Shown piece by piece: positions 15,298 to 22,545 of a stretch of 26,289 nucleotides of DNA. Location: the NCBI GenBank assembly GCA_900540885.1, contig UQHJ01000033.1, positions 1-26,289 on the forward strand, written 5' to 3'. This DNA is from an uncultured Prevotella sp. GTDB lineage: Bacteria; Bacteroidota; Bacteroidia; Bacteroidales; Bacteroidaceae. Both the position numbers and the translations under genes were made by a program. Position 1 is the first letter of the stretch. Each line of letters opens with the position of its first letter. A model generated the notes under the pieces. It ran no database searches. It was not told where the DNA came from and worked only from the letters and a program-made list of their open reading frames with translations.

Positions 15298-16569
15298 ATG
15301 CAAATTATCAACCAACCCAAGAAAGAAACGTGGAGCGCCTTGTGTGAGCGCAATGTACCAGACGACGAAAAAGTAATAGAGAGCGTACGCCACATCGTAG
15401 CTGCAGTACGCCAAGAAGGCGATGCTGCACTGCGCCGCTATGCACATGAGTTTGACCATACCGAGATAACAGATATAGAACTCAGCAGCGAAGAGCGCAC
15501 CGCATTGGCTGCCCAAACTGCGCCCCAAGTGGCCGAGGCTATAAAAAATGCCTTGCACAACATCAAGTGTTTTCATCAAGCCCAACGGCCCCATGACGTA
15601 GCCGTTGATACTCAAGCGGGCGTACACTGCGTACAGCGAGCCGTGCCTATTCAGCGCGTTGGCTTGTACATACCAGGAGGGCGCGCACCGCTATTTTCTA
15701 CTGTATTGATGTTGGCCGCTCCCGCTGTTATTGCTGGGTGTAAAGAGATCGGACTCTGTACTCCTCAAGGTCGTGACGGCCATATCGCCCCCGAAATCAT
15801 TTATGCCGCTAATGCGTGTGGCATACACCACATTTATCGCATCGGAGGCGCACAAGCCATTGCCGCCATGGCTTATGGCACAGAGAGTGTGCCACAAGTG
15901 GACAAAATCTTCGGTCCGGGCAATCGTTTCGTTACCCACGCCAAGCAGTTGGTAAGCACGCATACGGCAATCGATATGCCTGCAGGGCCGTCAGAAGTGT
16001 TGGTTATGGCCGATGCGTCGGCACACGCTGACTACGTAGCGGCCGATATGCTCTCACAAGCTGAACATGGCCCCGATAGTCAAGCTATCTTGGTGTGTAA
16101 TGACGCAGACTTTGCGCAGCAAGTGGCCGCAGAGGTAGAACGTCAAACCGCCTTCTTGCCTCGTCGCGAATTGGTAGAACAGTCGTTGAGCCATAGCCGC
16201 ATCATCATTTTACCTACACGTGAAGAGATGTTGGCCTTCTCTAATGCTTATGCTCCCGAACACCTTATTCTCTCCGTTGCTCACCCATGGGAAATGGCCG
16301 AAGACGTGACGGCTGCTGGTAGCGTGTTCATCGGCAACTATTCACCCGAATCGGCTGGCGACTATGCCTCTGGTACAAACCATACTCTCCCCACAAGCGG
16401 TTGGGCGCGTTCGTTCAGTGGCGTAAACATTGACAGCTTCATGCGCAAGATAACCTTCCAAGAACTCACGCAACAAGGTTTGCAATCGCTTGCTCCCACT
16501 ATCGTCACTATGGCCGAGGCAGAAGGCCTTCACGCCCACGCCCAAGCCGTTAGAGTACGCAAGGGGTAA
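15298..16569 (+). CDS. hisD: Histidinol dehydrogenase
   Basis: Zinc- and NAD-dependent enzyme of the last two steps, histidinol to histidine. It has 423 residues from ATG 15298; a TTG at 15262 would add 12 unrelated residues. Family marks: YIPGGRAPLFSTVLM (124-138), KIFGPGNRFVTHAK (203-216), IDMPAGPSEVLV (225-236), zinc ligands Gln254 and His257 in SQAEHGPDSQ, the APEHLI catalytic Glu-His, and the distal Asp/His segment SAGDYASGTNHTLPT. The spacers on both sides hold the same hairpin family. Nothing is missing. Confidence 0.97.
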   Translation: MQIINQPKKETWSALCERNVPDDEKVIESVRHIVAAVRQEGDAALRRYAHEFDHTEITDIELSSEERTALAAQTAPQVAEAIKNALHNIKCFHQAQRPHDVAVDTQAGVHCVQRAVPIQRVGLYIPGGRAPLFSTVLMLAAPAVIAGCKEIGLCTPQGRDGHIAPEIIYAANACGIHHIYRIGGAQAIAAMAYGTESVPQVDKIFGPGNRFVTHAKQLVSTHTAIDMPAGPSEVLVMADASAHADYVAADMLSQAEHGPDSQAILVCNDADFAQQVAAEVERQTAFLPRRELVEQSLSHSRIIILPTREEMLAFSNAYAPEHLILSVAHPWEMAEDVTAAGSVFIGNYSPESAGDYASGTNHTLPTSGWARSFSGVNIDSFMRKITFQELTQQGLQSLAPTIVTMAEAEGLHAHAQAVRVRKG

Positions 16570-16590
16570 GTTGAGAGTTTTGAGATTATA

Positions 16591-16641
16591 AGGTTATAAA
16601 GTTAGTCTTGTTAATTATCCACATGATGAAACTTTTTAACC
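16591..16641. repeat. hisD-hisC spacer (spacer repeat copy 2)
   Basis: AGGTTATAAAGTT at 16591-16603 is identical to copy 1. The right arm, AAACTTTTTAACC (about 16629-16641), has diverged, so the stem is imperfect. The middle part, TTAATTATCCACATGATG, aligns with TTGATTATCAACGTGATG of copy 1. Confidence 0.7.
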
Positions 16642-16660
16642 CCCTTATCCCCCCTGAATC

Positions 16661-17680
16661 ATGTATATACGCGATAATATAAAAAGTCTCCTTCCTTATT
16701 CCACTGCACGTGATGAGTACCAAGGGGGCGACATATCCGTTTGGCTTGATGCCAACGAGAGTCCTTATAATAATGGGGTAAATCGCTATCCCGACCCTCA
16801 CCAAAGGGAACTCAAACAAGCCATAGCCCGATTGAAAGGCGTGCAGCCCGAACAAGTATTTATAGGCAACGGCAGCGATGAAGCCATCGACCTCTGCTTC
16901 CGCATCTTTTGCGAACCAGGCGAAGATAATGTGGTTGCCATTGCTCCCACCTATGGTATGTATAGCGTGGCTGCTGCTATCAATAATGTAAATGTAAGAG
17001 AAGTTCCCCTCGCAGCCGATACGTATGCGCTTGATATAGAAGCCATGTTGCGTGCAGTTGACGAACACACTCGCCTTATGTGGGTCTGCTCGCCCAATAA
17101 TCCAACGGGCAATGCCTTTCCGCTTAGCGAACTTGAACAGTTGGCCACACGCTTTGACGGTGTGTTGGTAGTAGACGAAGCCTATATCGACTTTTCGGAC
17201 AAGGGCTCGATGCTCAGTGTGCTTAGTCATCACCCCAACGTAGTCGTCTTACAGACCCTCTCAAAGGCATGGGGCATGGCTGGGCTTCGTTTAGGCCTCG
17301 CTTTTGCTTCGCCCGAAGTGGCCGTCCTCTTTGCCCATGTGAAATATCCCTACAATGTCAATGGCCCTACACAGCGTGAAGTGATGCAGCGATTGGCCAC
17401 TGAAGCTCACGATGAACACGTGGCTGAGGTCATTCGCGAACGCCAAGCTTTATCCTTTGCCCTTCTCTCCGCTTCGTGCGTAATGCGCGTTTATCCCAGC
17501 GATGCCAACTTCCTATTAATAAAGGTGCGTGATGCAGATGCCCTTTACGCCCACTTGGTAGCCAAAGGCATTATTGTGCGCAATCGTCATCGCGTCCCCG
17601 GTTGCAAAAACTGTTTGCGCCTCACCATTGGTACACCCGAAGAAAACGTGCGCTTGCTGCAAGCCATTCAAGACTTTTAA
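16661..17680 (+). CDS. hisC: Histidinol-phosphate aminotransferase
   Basis: PLP enzyme that turns imidazole-acetol phosphate plus glutamate into histidinol phosphate. It has 339 residues and fold-type I features: LDANESPYN (29-37), FIGNGSDEAIDL (67-78), SPNNPTG (144-150, PLP-contact Asn146), VVDEAYIDF (170-178, Asp172), the Schiff-base Lys202 in LQTLSKAWGMAGLRLG, and the C-terminal Arg segment RHRVPGCKNCLRLTIG. Complete. It follows hisD by 91 bases and is followed by a 199-base spacer with a REP-like fragment and hairpins. Confidence 0.96.
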   Translation: MYIRDNIKSLLPYSTARDEYQGGDISVWLDANESPYNNGVNRYPDPHQRELKQAIARLKGVQPEQVFIGNGSDEAIDLCFRIFCEPGEDNVVAIAPTYGMYSVAAAINNVNVREVPLAADTYALDIEAMLRAVDEHTRLMWVCSPNNPTGNAFPLSELEQLATRFDGVLVVDEAYIDFSDKGSMLSVLSHHPNVVVLQTLSKAWGMAGLRLGLAFASPEVAVLFAHVKYPYNVNGPTQREVMQRLATEAHDEHVAEVIRERQALSFALLSASCVMRVYPSDANFLLIKVRDADALYAHLVAKGIIVRNRHRVPGCKNCLRLTIGTPEENVRLLQAIQDF

Positions 17681-17720
17681 ATGGTTGGAAAGTACACCTT
17701 GATTGGGGGACAATAAGTAA

Positions 17721-17760
17721 TCCTCAACAGGGGGGGGACGCGTCGCCTCCAAGTAAGATT
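17721..17760 (-). repeat. Fragment of the REP-like element
   Basis: On the minus strand it reads CTTACTTGGAGGCGACGCG then TCCCCC, the left half of the REP-like consensus without the right arm of hairpin 1 and without hairpin 2. It sits between hisC and hisB, inside the operon. Confidence 0.65.
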
Positions 17761-17801
17761 GGGCTATTCAAAAAAGGAATTATCTCTTACATTTTTCATC
17801 T

Positions 17802-17859
17802 TGTCCTGCGTATAGGACAGAATTGGCCTCATATTGTCCTGCGTACAAGACAATATGAG
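17802..17859. repeat. Two hairpins sharing TTGTCCTGCGTA, upstream of hisB
   Basis: TGTCC (17802-17806) pairs with GGACA (17815-17819). CTCATATTGTC (17828-17838) pairs perfectly with GACAATATGAG (17849-17859). Both left arms and loops carry TTGTCCTGCGTAYA, so one is a partial copy of the other. An A-run follows, 20 bases before the hisB start. This suggests an RNA structure near the hisB ribosome site rather than a terminator. Confidence 0.65.
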
Positions 17860-17879
17860 AAAAAAATCTTCTTACTCCT

Positions 17880-18998
17880 ATGCAAAAACTACTTTTCATC
17901 GATCGCGATGGGACGATTATAAAAGAACCTGCTGACGAACAGATTGACTCGCTCGAAAAGTTAGAATTCGTGCCGGGTGCGATAGGCGGACTGCGCTTGG
18001 TAATGAACACTGACTACTTGCCCCTTTTAGTGAGCAATCAAGACGGATTGGGCACACCGAGTTTTCCTGAAGACACCTTCTGGCCAGCTCACCGCAAGAT
18101 GTTGCAGACCTTGGCGGGCGAGGGTATTCACTTTGAGCGCGAATACATAGATCGCACCTTTGCCCACGAGGGTGCTCCTACTCGTAAGCCCGGCACGGCC
18201 ATGCTGACGGAATATATTCAGGGTGACTATGACTTGGCACACTCTTATGTGATTGGCGATCGTGCCACAGACGTGCAGTTGGCTGTCAACTTAGGCTGTC
18301 GTGCTATTTTGTTGCAAACGTCTGAGGTGGCTGCTACGCTGCTCAATGACGAACAGCAGCAAGTTTTAGCCTTGGCCACGACCGATTGGCACGAAGTGGC
18401 CGAATACTTACGGGCTACCGAGCGCACGGCTGAAATTCGTCGCACAACGGCCGAGACGGATATACACGTACAAGTAGATCTTGACGGACAAGGCACTACA
18501 CATATTGATACGGGGCTTCATTTCTTCGACCACATGCTCGCACAGTTGCCCCATCACGCAGGCATCTCGCTTCTTTGCACTTGTAAGGGCGATCTCGAAG
18601 TGGACGAACACCATACAATGGAGGACGTAGCCATAGCCCTTGGCGATGCCTTGCGCGAGGCGTTAGGCAATAAGCGAGGTATAGAGCGTTATGGATTCGT
18701 ATTGCCCATGGACGAGTGTGATGCCTTCGTTACGTTCGACTTTGGCGGTCGTATAGACTTCCAGTGGAACGTGCCCTTCACTCGTGAATACGTAGGTGAT
18801 ACCCCGACCGAAATGTTCCGCCACGTATTTCAGTCACTGGCGCAAGCCATGCAATGCAACCTCCACATTAAGGCTCGTGGCGAAAATAATCACCACCTCA
18901 TTGAAGGTGTGTTTAAATCCTTTGCCCGTGCCTTGCGCCAAGCCATTCGGCGCAACGTGTTTAGTTACGAACTACCCAGTAGTAAGGGGGTATTGTGA
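17880..18998 (+). CDS. hisB: Bifunctional histidinol-phosphatase / imidazoleglycerol-phosphate dehydratase
   Basis: A fusion of 372 residues. Residues 1-165 are a HAD phosphatase: FIDRDGTI with nucleophile Asp8 and acid/base Asp10, LLVSNQDGLGT, and VIGDRATDVQLA. This removes phosphate from histidinol phosphate. Residues about 182-372 are the dehydratase: THIDTGLHFFDHMLAQL, DLEVDEHHTMEDVAIALG and HHLIEGVFKSFARALRQA, with the His/Glu clusters that bind two Mn ions. It supplies two pathway steps, so no separate phosphatase gene is needed in the operon. Complete and intact. Confidence 0.97.
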   Translation: MQKLLFIDRDGTIIKEPADEQIDSLEKLEFVPGAIGGLRLVMNTDYLPLLVSNQDGLGTPSFPEDTFWPAHRKMLQTLAGEGIHFEREYIDRTFAHEGAPTRKPGTAMLTEYIQGDYDLAHSYVIGDRATDVQLAVNLGCRAILLQTSEVAATLLNDEQQQVLALATTDWHEVAEYLRATERTAEIRRTTAETDIHVQVDLDGQGTTHIDTGLHFFDHMLAQLPHHAGISLLCTCKGDLEVDEHHTMEDVAIALGDALREALGNKRGIERYGFVLPMDECDAFVTFDFGGRIDFQWNVPFTREYVGDTPTEMFRHVFQSLAQAMQCNLHIKARGENNHHLIEGVFKSFARALRQAIRRNVFSYELPSSKGVL

Positions 18999-19095
18999 GT
19001 TTAATGGGTTTAATAAGTTTAATGGGTTTAATGAGCTGATAAACTGTAAACTATAGTTGTTGGTCAACATAATGTAACTTTTTAACCTAATAACC
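18999..19095. repeat. hisB-hisH spacer with GTTTAATGG minisatellite and spacer repeat copy 3
   Basis: 18999-19034 holds four tandem variants of GTTTAATGG/GTTTAATAA. 19055-19095 (AGTTGTTGGTCAACATAATG, then TAACTTTTTAACC) aligns with the right half of the spacer repeat seen after hisG and hisD. Just after, CCACATAA is repeated. No gene is seen in this spacer. Confidence 0.65.
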
Positions 19096-19146
19096 ACATA
19101 ACCACATAACCTCAAAACTAAAACCCGAATAATTAGAAATGAGTTT

Positions 19147-19746
19147 ATGATAGCAATCATTGATTATAAAATGGGCAACCTGCGTTCGGTAGAGAATGCA
19201 CTTCACCGCTTAGGAGCCACCTATCAGGTGACGGCCGATGAACAGACTATTTGCCAAGCCGACCACGTGTTGCTGCCTGGCGTGGGCAATTGTGCTGAGG
19301 CTATGCACAACTTGCAGGAGAGCGGACTCATACCCGTGATTAAGCAACTGCGCCAACCCGTGTTGGGCATTTGCGTAGGACTGCAGGTGATGTGTCGCGA
19401 CTCGGAAGAAGGTGCTGCTGCGGGAGCGTTGACTCCATGTATGAATATATTCGATGCCCATGTGCGACGTTTCCCTTCGCTGCCCGACCTGAAAGTGCCA
19501 CACATGGGGTGGAATACGTTGGGTAACTTGGAGAAGAAACTCTTTGAAGGCATACACAGTGGCGACTCCGTATATTACGTTCATTCCTATTATCCTACAC
19601 TCTGTCCTGACACCATAGCTACGACCGAACATGGCCTACTGTTTAGTGCCGCTCTGAAGTACGAACAGTTCTATGGCACCCAGTTCCACCCTGAGAAGAG
19701 TGGCGACGTGGGTGAACGAATTCTTCAAAATTTTATCAGCTTATGA
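19147..19746 (+). CDS. hisH: Imidazole glycerol phosphate synthase, glutaminase subunit
   Basis: Class I glutamine amidotransferase of 199 residues that feeds ammonia to HisF. The triad is visible: Cys76 in LGICVGLQVM, and His181 and Glu183 in TQFHPEKS. The oxyanion-type PGVGNC loop is at 45-50. It overlaps hisA by 4 bases (ATGATGA region), so translation is coupled. Its partner HisF lies two genes downstream. Confidence 0.97.
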   Translation: MIAIIDYKMGNLRSVENALHRLGATYQVTADEQTICQADHVLLPGVGNCAEAMHNLQESGLIPVIKQLRQPVLGICVGLQVMCRDSEEGAAAGALTPCMNIFDAHVRRFPSLPDLKVPHMGWNTLGNLEKKLFEGIHSGDSVYYVHSYYPTLCPDTIATTEHGLLFSAALKYEQFYGTQFHPEKSGDVGERILQNFISL

Positions 19747-20471
19747 TGACCATATTACCCGCGATTGACTTAATAGGTGGTCGTTGCGTGCGCCTAACCC
19801 AAGGTGACTATGCGCAACAAAAGCAGTATGAGGCAGACCCTGTAGACATGGTGCGCCAATACATCAACCATGGACTGCATCGCATTCACGTAGTCGACCT
19901 CGATGGTGCCAAAGCTTCATCGCCCCAAAATCTTGATACACTGCGCACCCTTGCAGCCGTTGAGGGAGTAGAGATAGAGTGGGGGGGAGGTATTAAGACG
20001 GAACAAGCCTTGGCCGACGTGTTTGCTGCAGGCGCAAGCTATGCCGTGGTAGGTAGCGTGGCAGCACAGCGTCCCGAATGGTTTGAAGCATGGCTTCAGA
20101 AGTATGGCGCCGACCGCATGGTGTTAGGTGCTGACGTGAAGCAAGGCCGCGTGTCGGTGAATGGTTGGCAAGAGGAGGTCGACCTCACCATTGACCAATT
20201 GATAGATCGCTTCCTACCTTATGGCCTATCGCAAGTAATCTGCACCGACGTATCGCGTGACGGCATGTTGCAAGGTCCAGCCACCGACCTTTATGTACGA
20301 TTACAGAAGAAGTATCCTACGGTCGACATCACCGTGTCGGGTGGCATATCGTGTATGGACGATATTATCTCCTTGCAATCTCTCGGCCTACGCAAGGTCA
20401 TTGTCGGCAAGGCTATCTATGAAGGCCGCATAGCATTAAAGGACTTACAAGTTAACGAGTTAACAAGATGA
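19743..20471 (+). CDS. hisA: ProFAR isomerase
   Basis: TIM-barrel isomerase (5'-ProFAR to PRFAR), 242 residues. Catalytic Asp9 is in LPAIDLIGG (Asp8 if the second ATG at 19746 is used) and Asp131 in LGADVKQG. Phosphate-binding Gly loops are at EWGGGIK and VSGGIS. The last seven residues, QVNELTR, are encoded by the start of the GTTAAC-type repeat (about 20448-20471) that also fills the spacer, so the repeat seems to have replaced or extended the original end of the gene. The enzyme core is complete. Confidence 0.96.
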   Translation: MMTILPAIDLIGGRCVRLTQGDYAQQKQYEADPVDMVRQYINHGLHRIHVVDLDGAKASSPQNLDTLRTLAAVEGVEIEWGGGIKTEQALADVFAAGASYAVVGSVAAQRPEWFEAWLQKYGADRMVLGADVKQGRVSVNGWQEEVDLTIDQLIDRFLPYGLSQVICTDVSRDGMLQGPATDLYVRLQKKYPTVDITVSGGISCMDDIISLQSLGLRKVIVGKAIYEGRIALKDLQVNELTR

Positions 20472-20538
20472 CAAGTTAACGGGTAAGTTTGTTTTTTAAT
20501 TGTGCAGCAAAAGGTAACCCTTTGCACATTCTCACATT
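20470..20538. repeat. Left arm of inverted repeats flanking hisF
   Basis: It contains GTTAACGGGTAAGTT (20475-20489) and TTTGCACATTCTCACATT (20521-20538). Both have exact reverse complements on the far side of hisF (21395-21409 and 21339-21356), in the mirrored order. The blocks between them, TTGTGCAGCAAA and TTGCGCAAC, are also related. Confidence 0.8.
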
Positions 20539-20548
20539 CCCCCTTTCC

Positions 20549-21331
20549 ATGCTTAGTAAACGAATTATCCCTTGCCTTGACGTGAAAGAAGGTCGCACGG
20601 TGAAAGGCATACACTTTGAGGACCTTCAAGACGTAGGTGATGCCGTACAACTCGGCCAGCACTATGCTCGCACGGGAGCTGACGAGTTGGTCTATCTCGA
20701 CATCAGTGCCACACGTGAAGGGCGCAACACCTTTACGCAACTCGTTACGCGCATAGCCGACGGCATTAACATTCCCTTTACTGTAGGCGGTGGTATTAGT
20801 ACGATAGACGATGCCGCTCGTTTACTCGATGCTGGAGCCGATAAGGTGAGCATCAACAGTGCGGCTTTGCGCACGCCTGATTTGATTGACCAGATTGCCG
20901 CTCGCTATGGTTCGCAGTTTGTGGTTGTGGCCATAGATGCGCGCCACGCGCCTTTGCTCCCAACTGACGATGAGGCCCTGGCGCGTTGGACGGTGTGTTC
21001 ACATGGTGGCACACAACTCACCGAACGCGAACTCTTTACTTGGGCACATGAGGCACAAGAGCGGGGCGCGGGCGAAATACTTTTCACCTCTATGAACCAT
21101 GACGGCACAAAGTCGGGCTATCCTTGTACTACTTATGCGCGACTCACTGCCAGCCTCCACATTCCCGTCATTGCTTCAGGTGGCGCAGGCAATGCACACC
21201 ACATTGCTGAAGTGTTGAACGAAGGGCATGCCGATGCTGCTTTGGCCGCTAGCATTTTCCACTTTGGCGAAATCACCATTCCCGAACTCAAAGCGCAACT
21301 TCGTGCCGAAGGACTTGCGGTGAGAGGGTAA
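20549..21331 (+). CDS. hisF: Imidazole glycerol phosphate synthase, cyclase subunit
   Basis: TIM-barrel cyclase of 260 residues which, with HisH, makes IGP and AICAR from PRFAR and ammonia. I chose ATG 20549 (MLSKRIIPCLDVKEGRTVKG); an upstream TTG at 20489 would translate repeat DNA. Catalytic residues are Asp11 (CLDV) and Asp130 (VVAIDARH). Other marks: VYLDISAT, FTVGGGIS and VIASGGAGN. The gene is enclosed by inverted repeats with 18-bp and 15-bp perfect blocks, unlike any other gene here. It remains in operon orientation. Confidence 0.97.
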   Translation: MLSKRIIPCLDVKEGRTVKGIHFEDLQDVGDAVQLGQHYARTGADELVYLDISATREGRNTFTQLVTRIADGINIPFTVGGGISTIDDAARLLDAGADKVSINSAALRTPDLIDQIAARYGSQFVVVAIDARHAPLLPTDDEALARWTVCSHGGTQLTERELFTWAHEAQERGAGEILFTSMNHDGTKSGYPCTTYARLTASLHIPVIASGGAGNAHHIAEVLNEGHADAALAASIFHFGEITIPELKAQLRAEGLAVRG

Positions 21332-21338
21332 TGTGGAA

Positions 21339-21433
21339 ATGTGAGAATGTGCAAATGTGCAAATGGTCGCCGTTTGTTGCGCAGTTATAAAACTAACTTA
21401 CCCGTTAACCCGTTAACCCATTAACTTGTCAAC
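21339..21433. repeat. Right arm of inverted repeats flanking hisF
   Basis: AATGTGAGAATGTGCAAA (21339-21356), then GCGCAGTTATAAAACTAACT, then CCCGTTAACCCGTTAACCC with CATTAACTTGTCAACTC (to 21433). It is the mirror of 20470-20538, with an extra GTTAACCC unit. The part up to 21433 reaches to the start of hisIE. Confidence 0.8.
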
Positions 21434-21443
21434 TCAAAAAGAA

Positions 21444-22043
21444 ATGATCTGGGACGATATAAAACTCGAAAAGTGTGCTGATGGGCTATTGCCTGTCGTC
21501 ATACAAGATGCCACAACATTGCGCGTGTTGATGTTGGGCTATATGAATCGCGAAGCATTTGAAAAGACGCAGCGTGAAGGACGTGTCACTTTTTTTAGTC
21601 GTACACGTCAGAAACTTTGGACCAAAGGTGAAACCTCTGGCCATTACCTCAATGTAGTAGACATTTACCTCGACTGTGATGCCGACACTTTATTAATAAA
21701 GGTACACCCCATTGGACCCACTTGCCACCGTGGTACAACGGCCTGTTTCGATACCCCCGAAGACGAGGGCTTTGTTCGCTCTTTAGCGCAGTTAATTCAT
21801 AGTCGGCATGAGGAGTTGCCCGAAGGTTCGTACACCACGCGCTTATTTATTAAAGGTGTAAAGGCTATTGCCAAGAAGGTAGGTGAAGAATGTACCGAAA
21901 GTATCATCGAGGCCGTTGACGGTAATCGTGATCGTTTTATCTATGAGGCAGGAGACTTGCTCTACCATTACCTTGTGCTCATGGAGCAAATGGGCATTTC
22001 AGTCACCGACTTGGAACACGAATTGCGCCTACGCCATTCGTAG
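21444..22043 (+). CDS. hisI: Bifunctional phosphoribosyl-AMP cyclohydrolase / phosphoribosyl-ATP pyrophosphatase
   Basis: Fusion HisIE of 199 residues for steps 2 and 3. N-terminal cyclohydrolase: FFSRTRQKLWTKGETSGH, then YLDCDADTLL with metal ligands Asp77, Asp79 and Asp81, and zinc-type cysteines 78, 94 and 101 (PTCHRGTTACF). C-terminal pyrophosphatase from about residue 113, with GVKAIAKKVGEECTE (Glu148, Glu149) and FIYEAGDLLYHY (Glu168, Asp171). I chose ATG 21444; a TTG at 21426 would add six repeat-derived residues. Last gene of the operon. Confidence 0.95.
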   Translation: MIWDDIKLEKCADGLLPVVIQDATTLRVLMLGYMNREAFEKTQREGRVTFFSRTRQKLWTKGETSGHYLNVVDIYLDCDADTLLIKVHPIGPTCHRGTTACFDTPEDEGFVRSLAQLIHSRHEELPEGSYTTRLFIKGVKAIAKKVGEECTESIIEAVDGNRDRFIYEAGDLLYHYLVLMEQMGISVTDLEHELRLRHS

Positions 22044-22093
22044 TGTAAGTGTTGGTCCTACGTAACGCGTGCTGCAATTTGAAAGCTTAACAT

Positions 22094-22306
22094 GAATGAA
22101 CATTAACGAAATAAATTACGAAAAAAATTAATGAAATAATTAATGGACAATTAATGATAATTAATGTTCAAATAAAGCGTGCTTAAACTTAAACGTTAAC
22201 TATTTATGTTGCGCGTTTCGCGCTTTGTTTGAACATTAATTATCATTAATTGTCCATTAATTATTTCATTAATTTTTTTCGTAATTTATTTCGCTAATGT
22301 TTATTC
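22094..22306. repeat. Near-perfect 86-bp palindrome after the his operon
   Basis: Left arm 22094-22179 and right arm 22221-22306 are reverse complements with only about three to four mismatches, around a 41-base centre that carries GCGCG-TTT-CGCGC at the edge. The arms are AT-rich and built from CATTAATT-type phrases. It starts 50 bases after the hisIE stop. It may form a very long RNA hairpin or a cruciform, and could end his transcription or be a small palindromic mobile element. No coding sequence is seen in 22044-22545. Confidence 0.9.
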
Positions 22307-22344
22307 TTGTTCTGTTCGACAAATTGCAGTTTGTCTGACTTTCA

Positions 22345-22376
22345 TTTTGTCTTGCACTCGCCTTGCACTATCTTTG
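22345..22376 (+). promoter_or_regulatory. Upstream promoter of ugd (truncated promoter-hairpin module)
   Basis: TTTTG at 22345-22349, 19 bases, then TATCTTTG at 22369-22376, the same layout and nearly the same sequence as the tandem promoters of the Rpn gene. It is preceded by a small hairpin, GACAAA-TTGCAG-TTTGTC, at 22318-22335. Confidence 0.7.
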
Positions 22377-22381
22377 CATAA

Positions 22382-22470
22382 AATAGGCTGCGGCTCAACA
22401 ATCCAAGTGAAAGTTTTTTTTACTTTCATTTGGATTGTGCTCGTCTTGCACTATCTTTGTACTATCTTTG
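22382..22470 (+). promoter_or_regulatory. Proximal promoter-hairpin module of ugd with doubled -7 box
   Basis: AGGCTGCGGCTC (about 22385), then a hairpin (AATCCAAGTGAAAGT with ACTTTCATTTGGATT), then -33 TTTG (22429-22432), 19 bases, TATCTTTG (22452-22459) and a second TATCTTTG at 22463-22470. Leader to the ATG is about 70 bases. The module is the same family as at 13730-13940 and 26047-26120. Confidence 0.75.
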
Positions 22471-22545
22471 CATAATATTAGCTACAAAATCGGAACAAAC
22501 AATTGTACACTCTAACAATATAACCGATAAAACAATAAATCCGAT

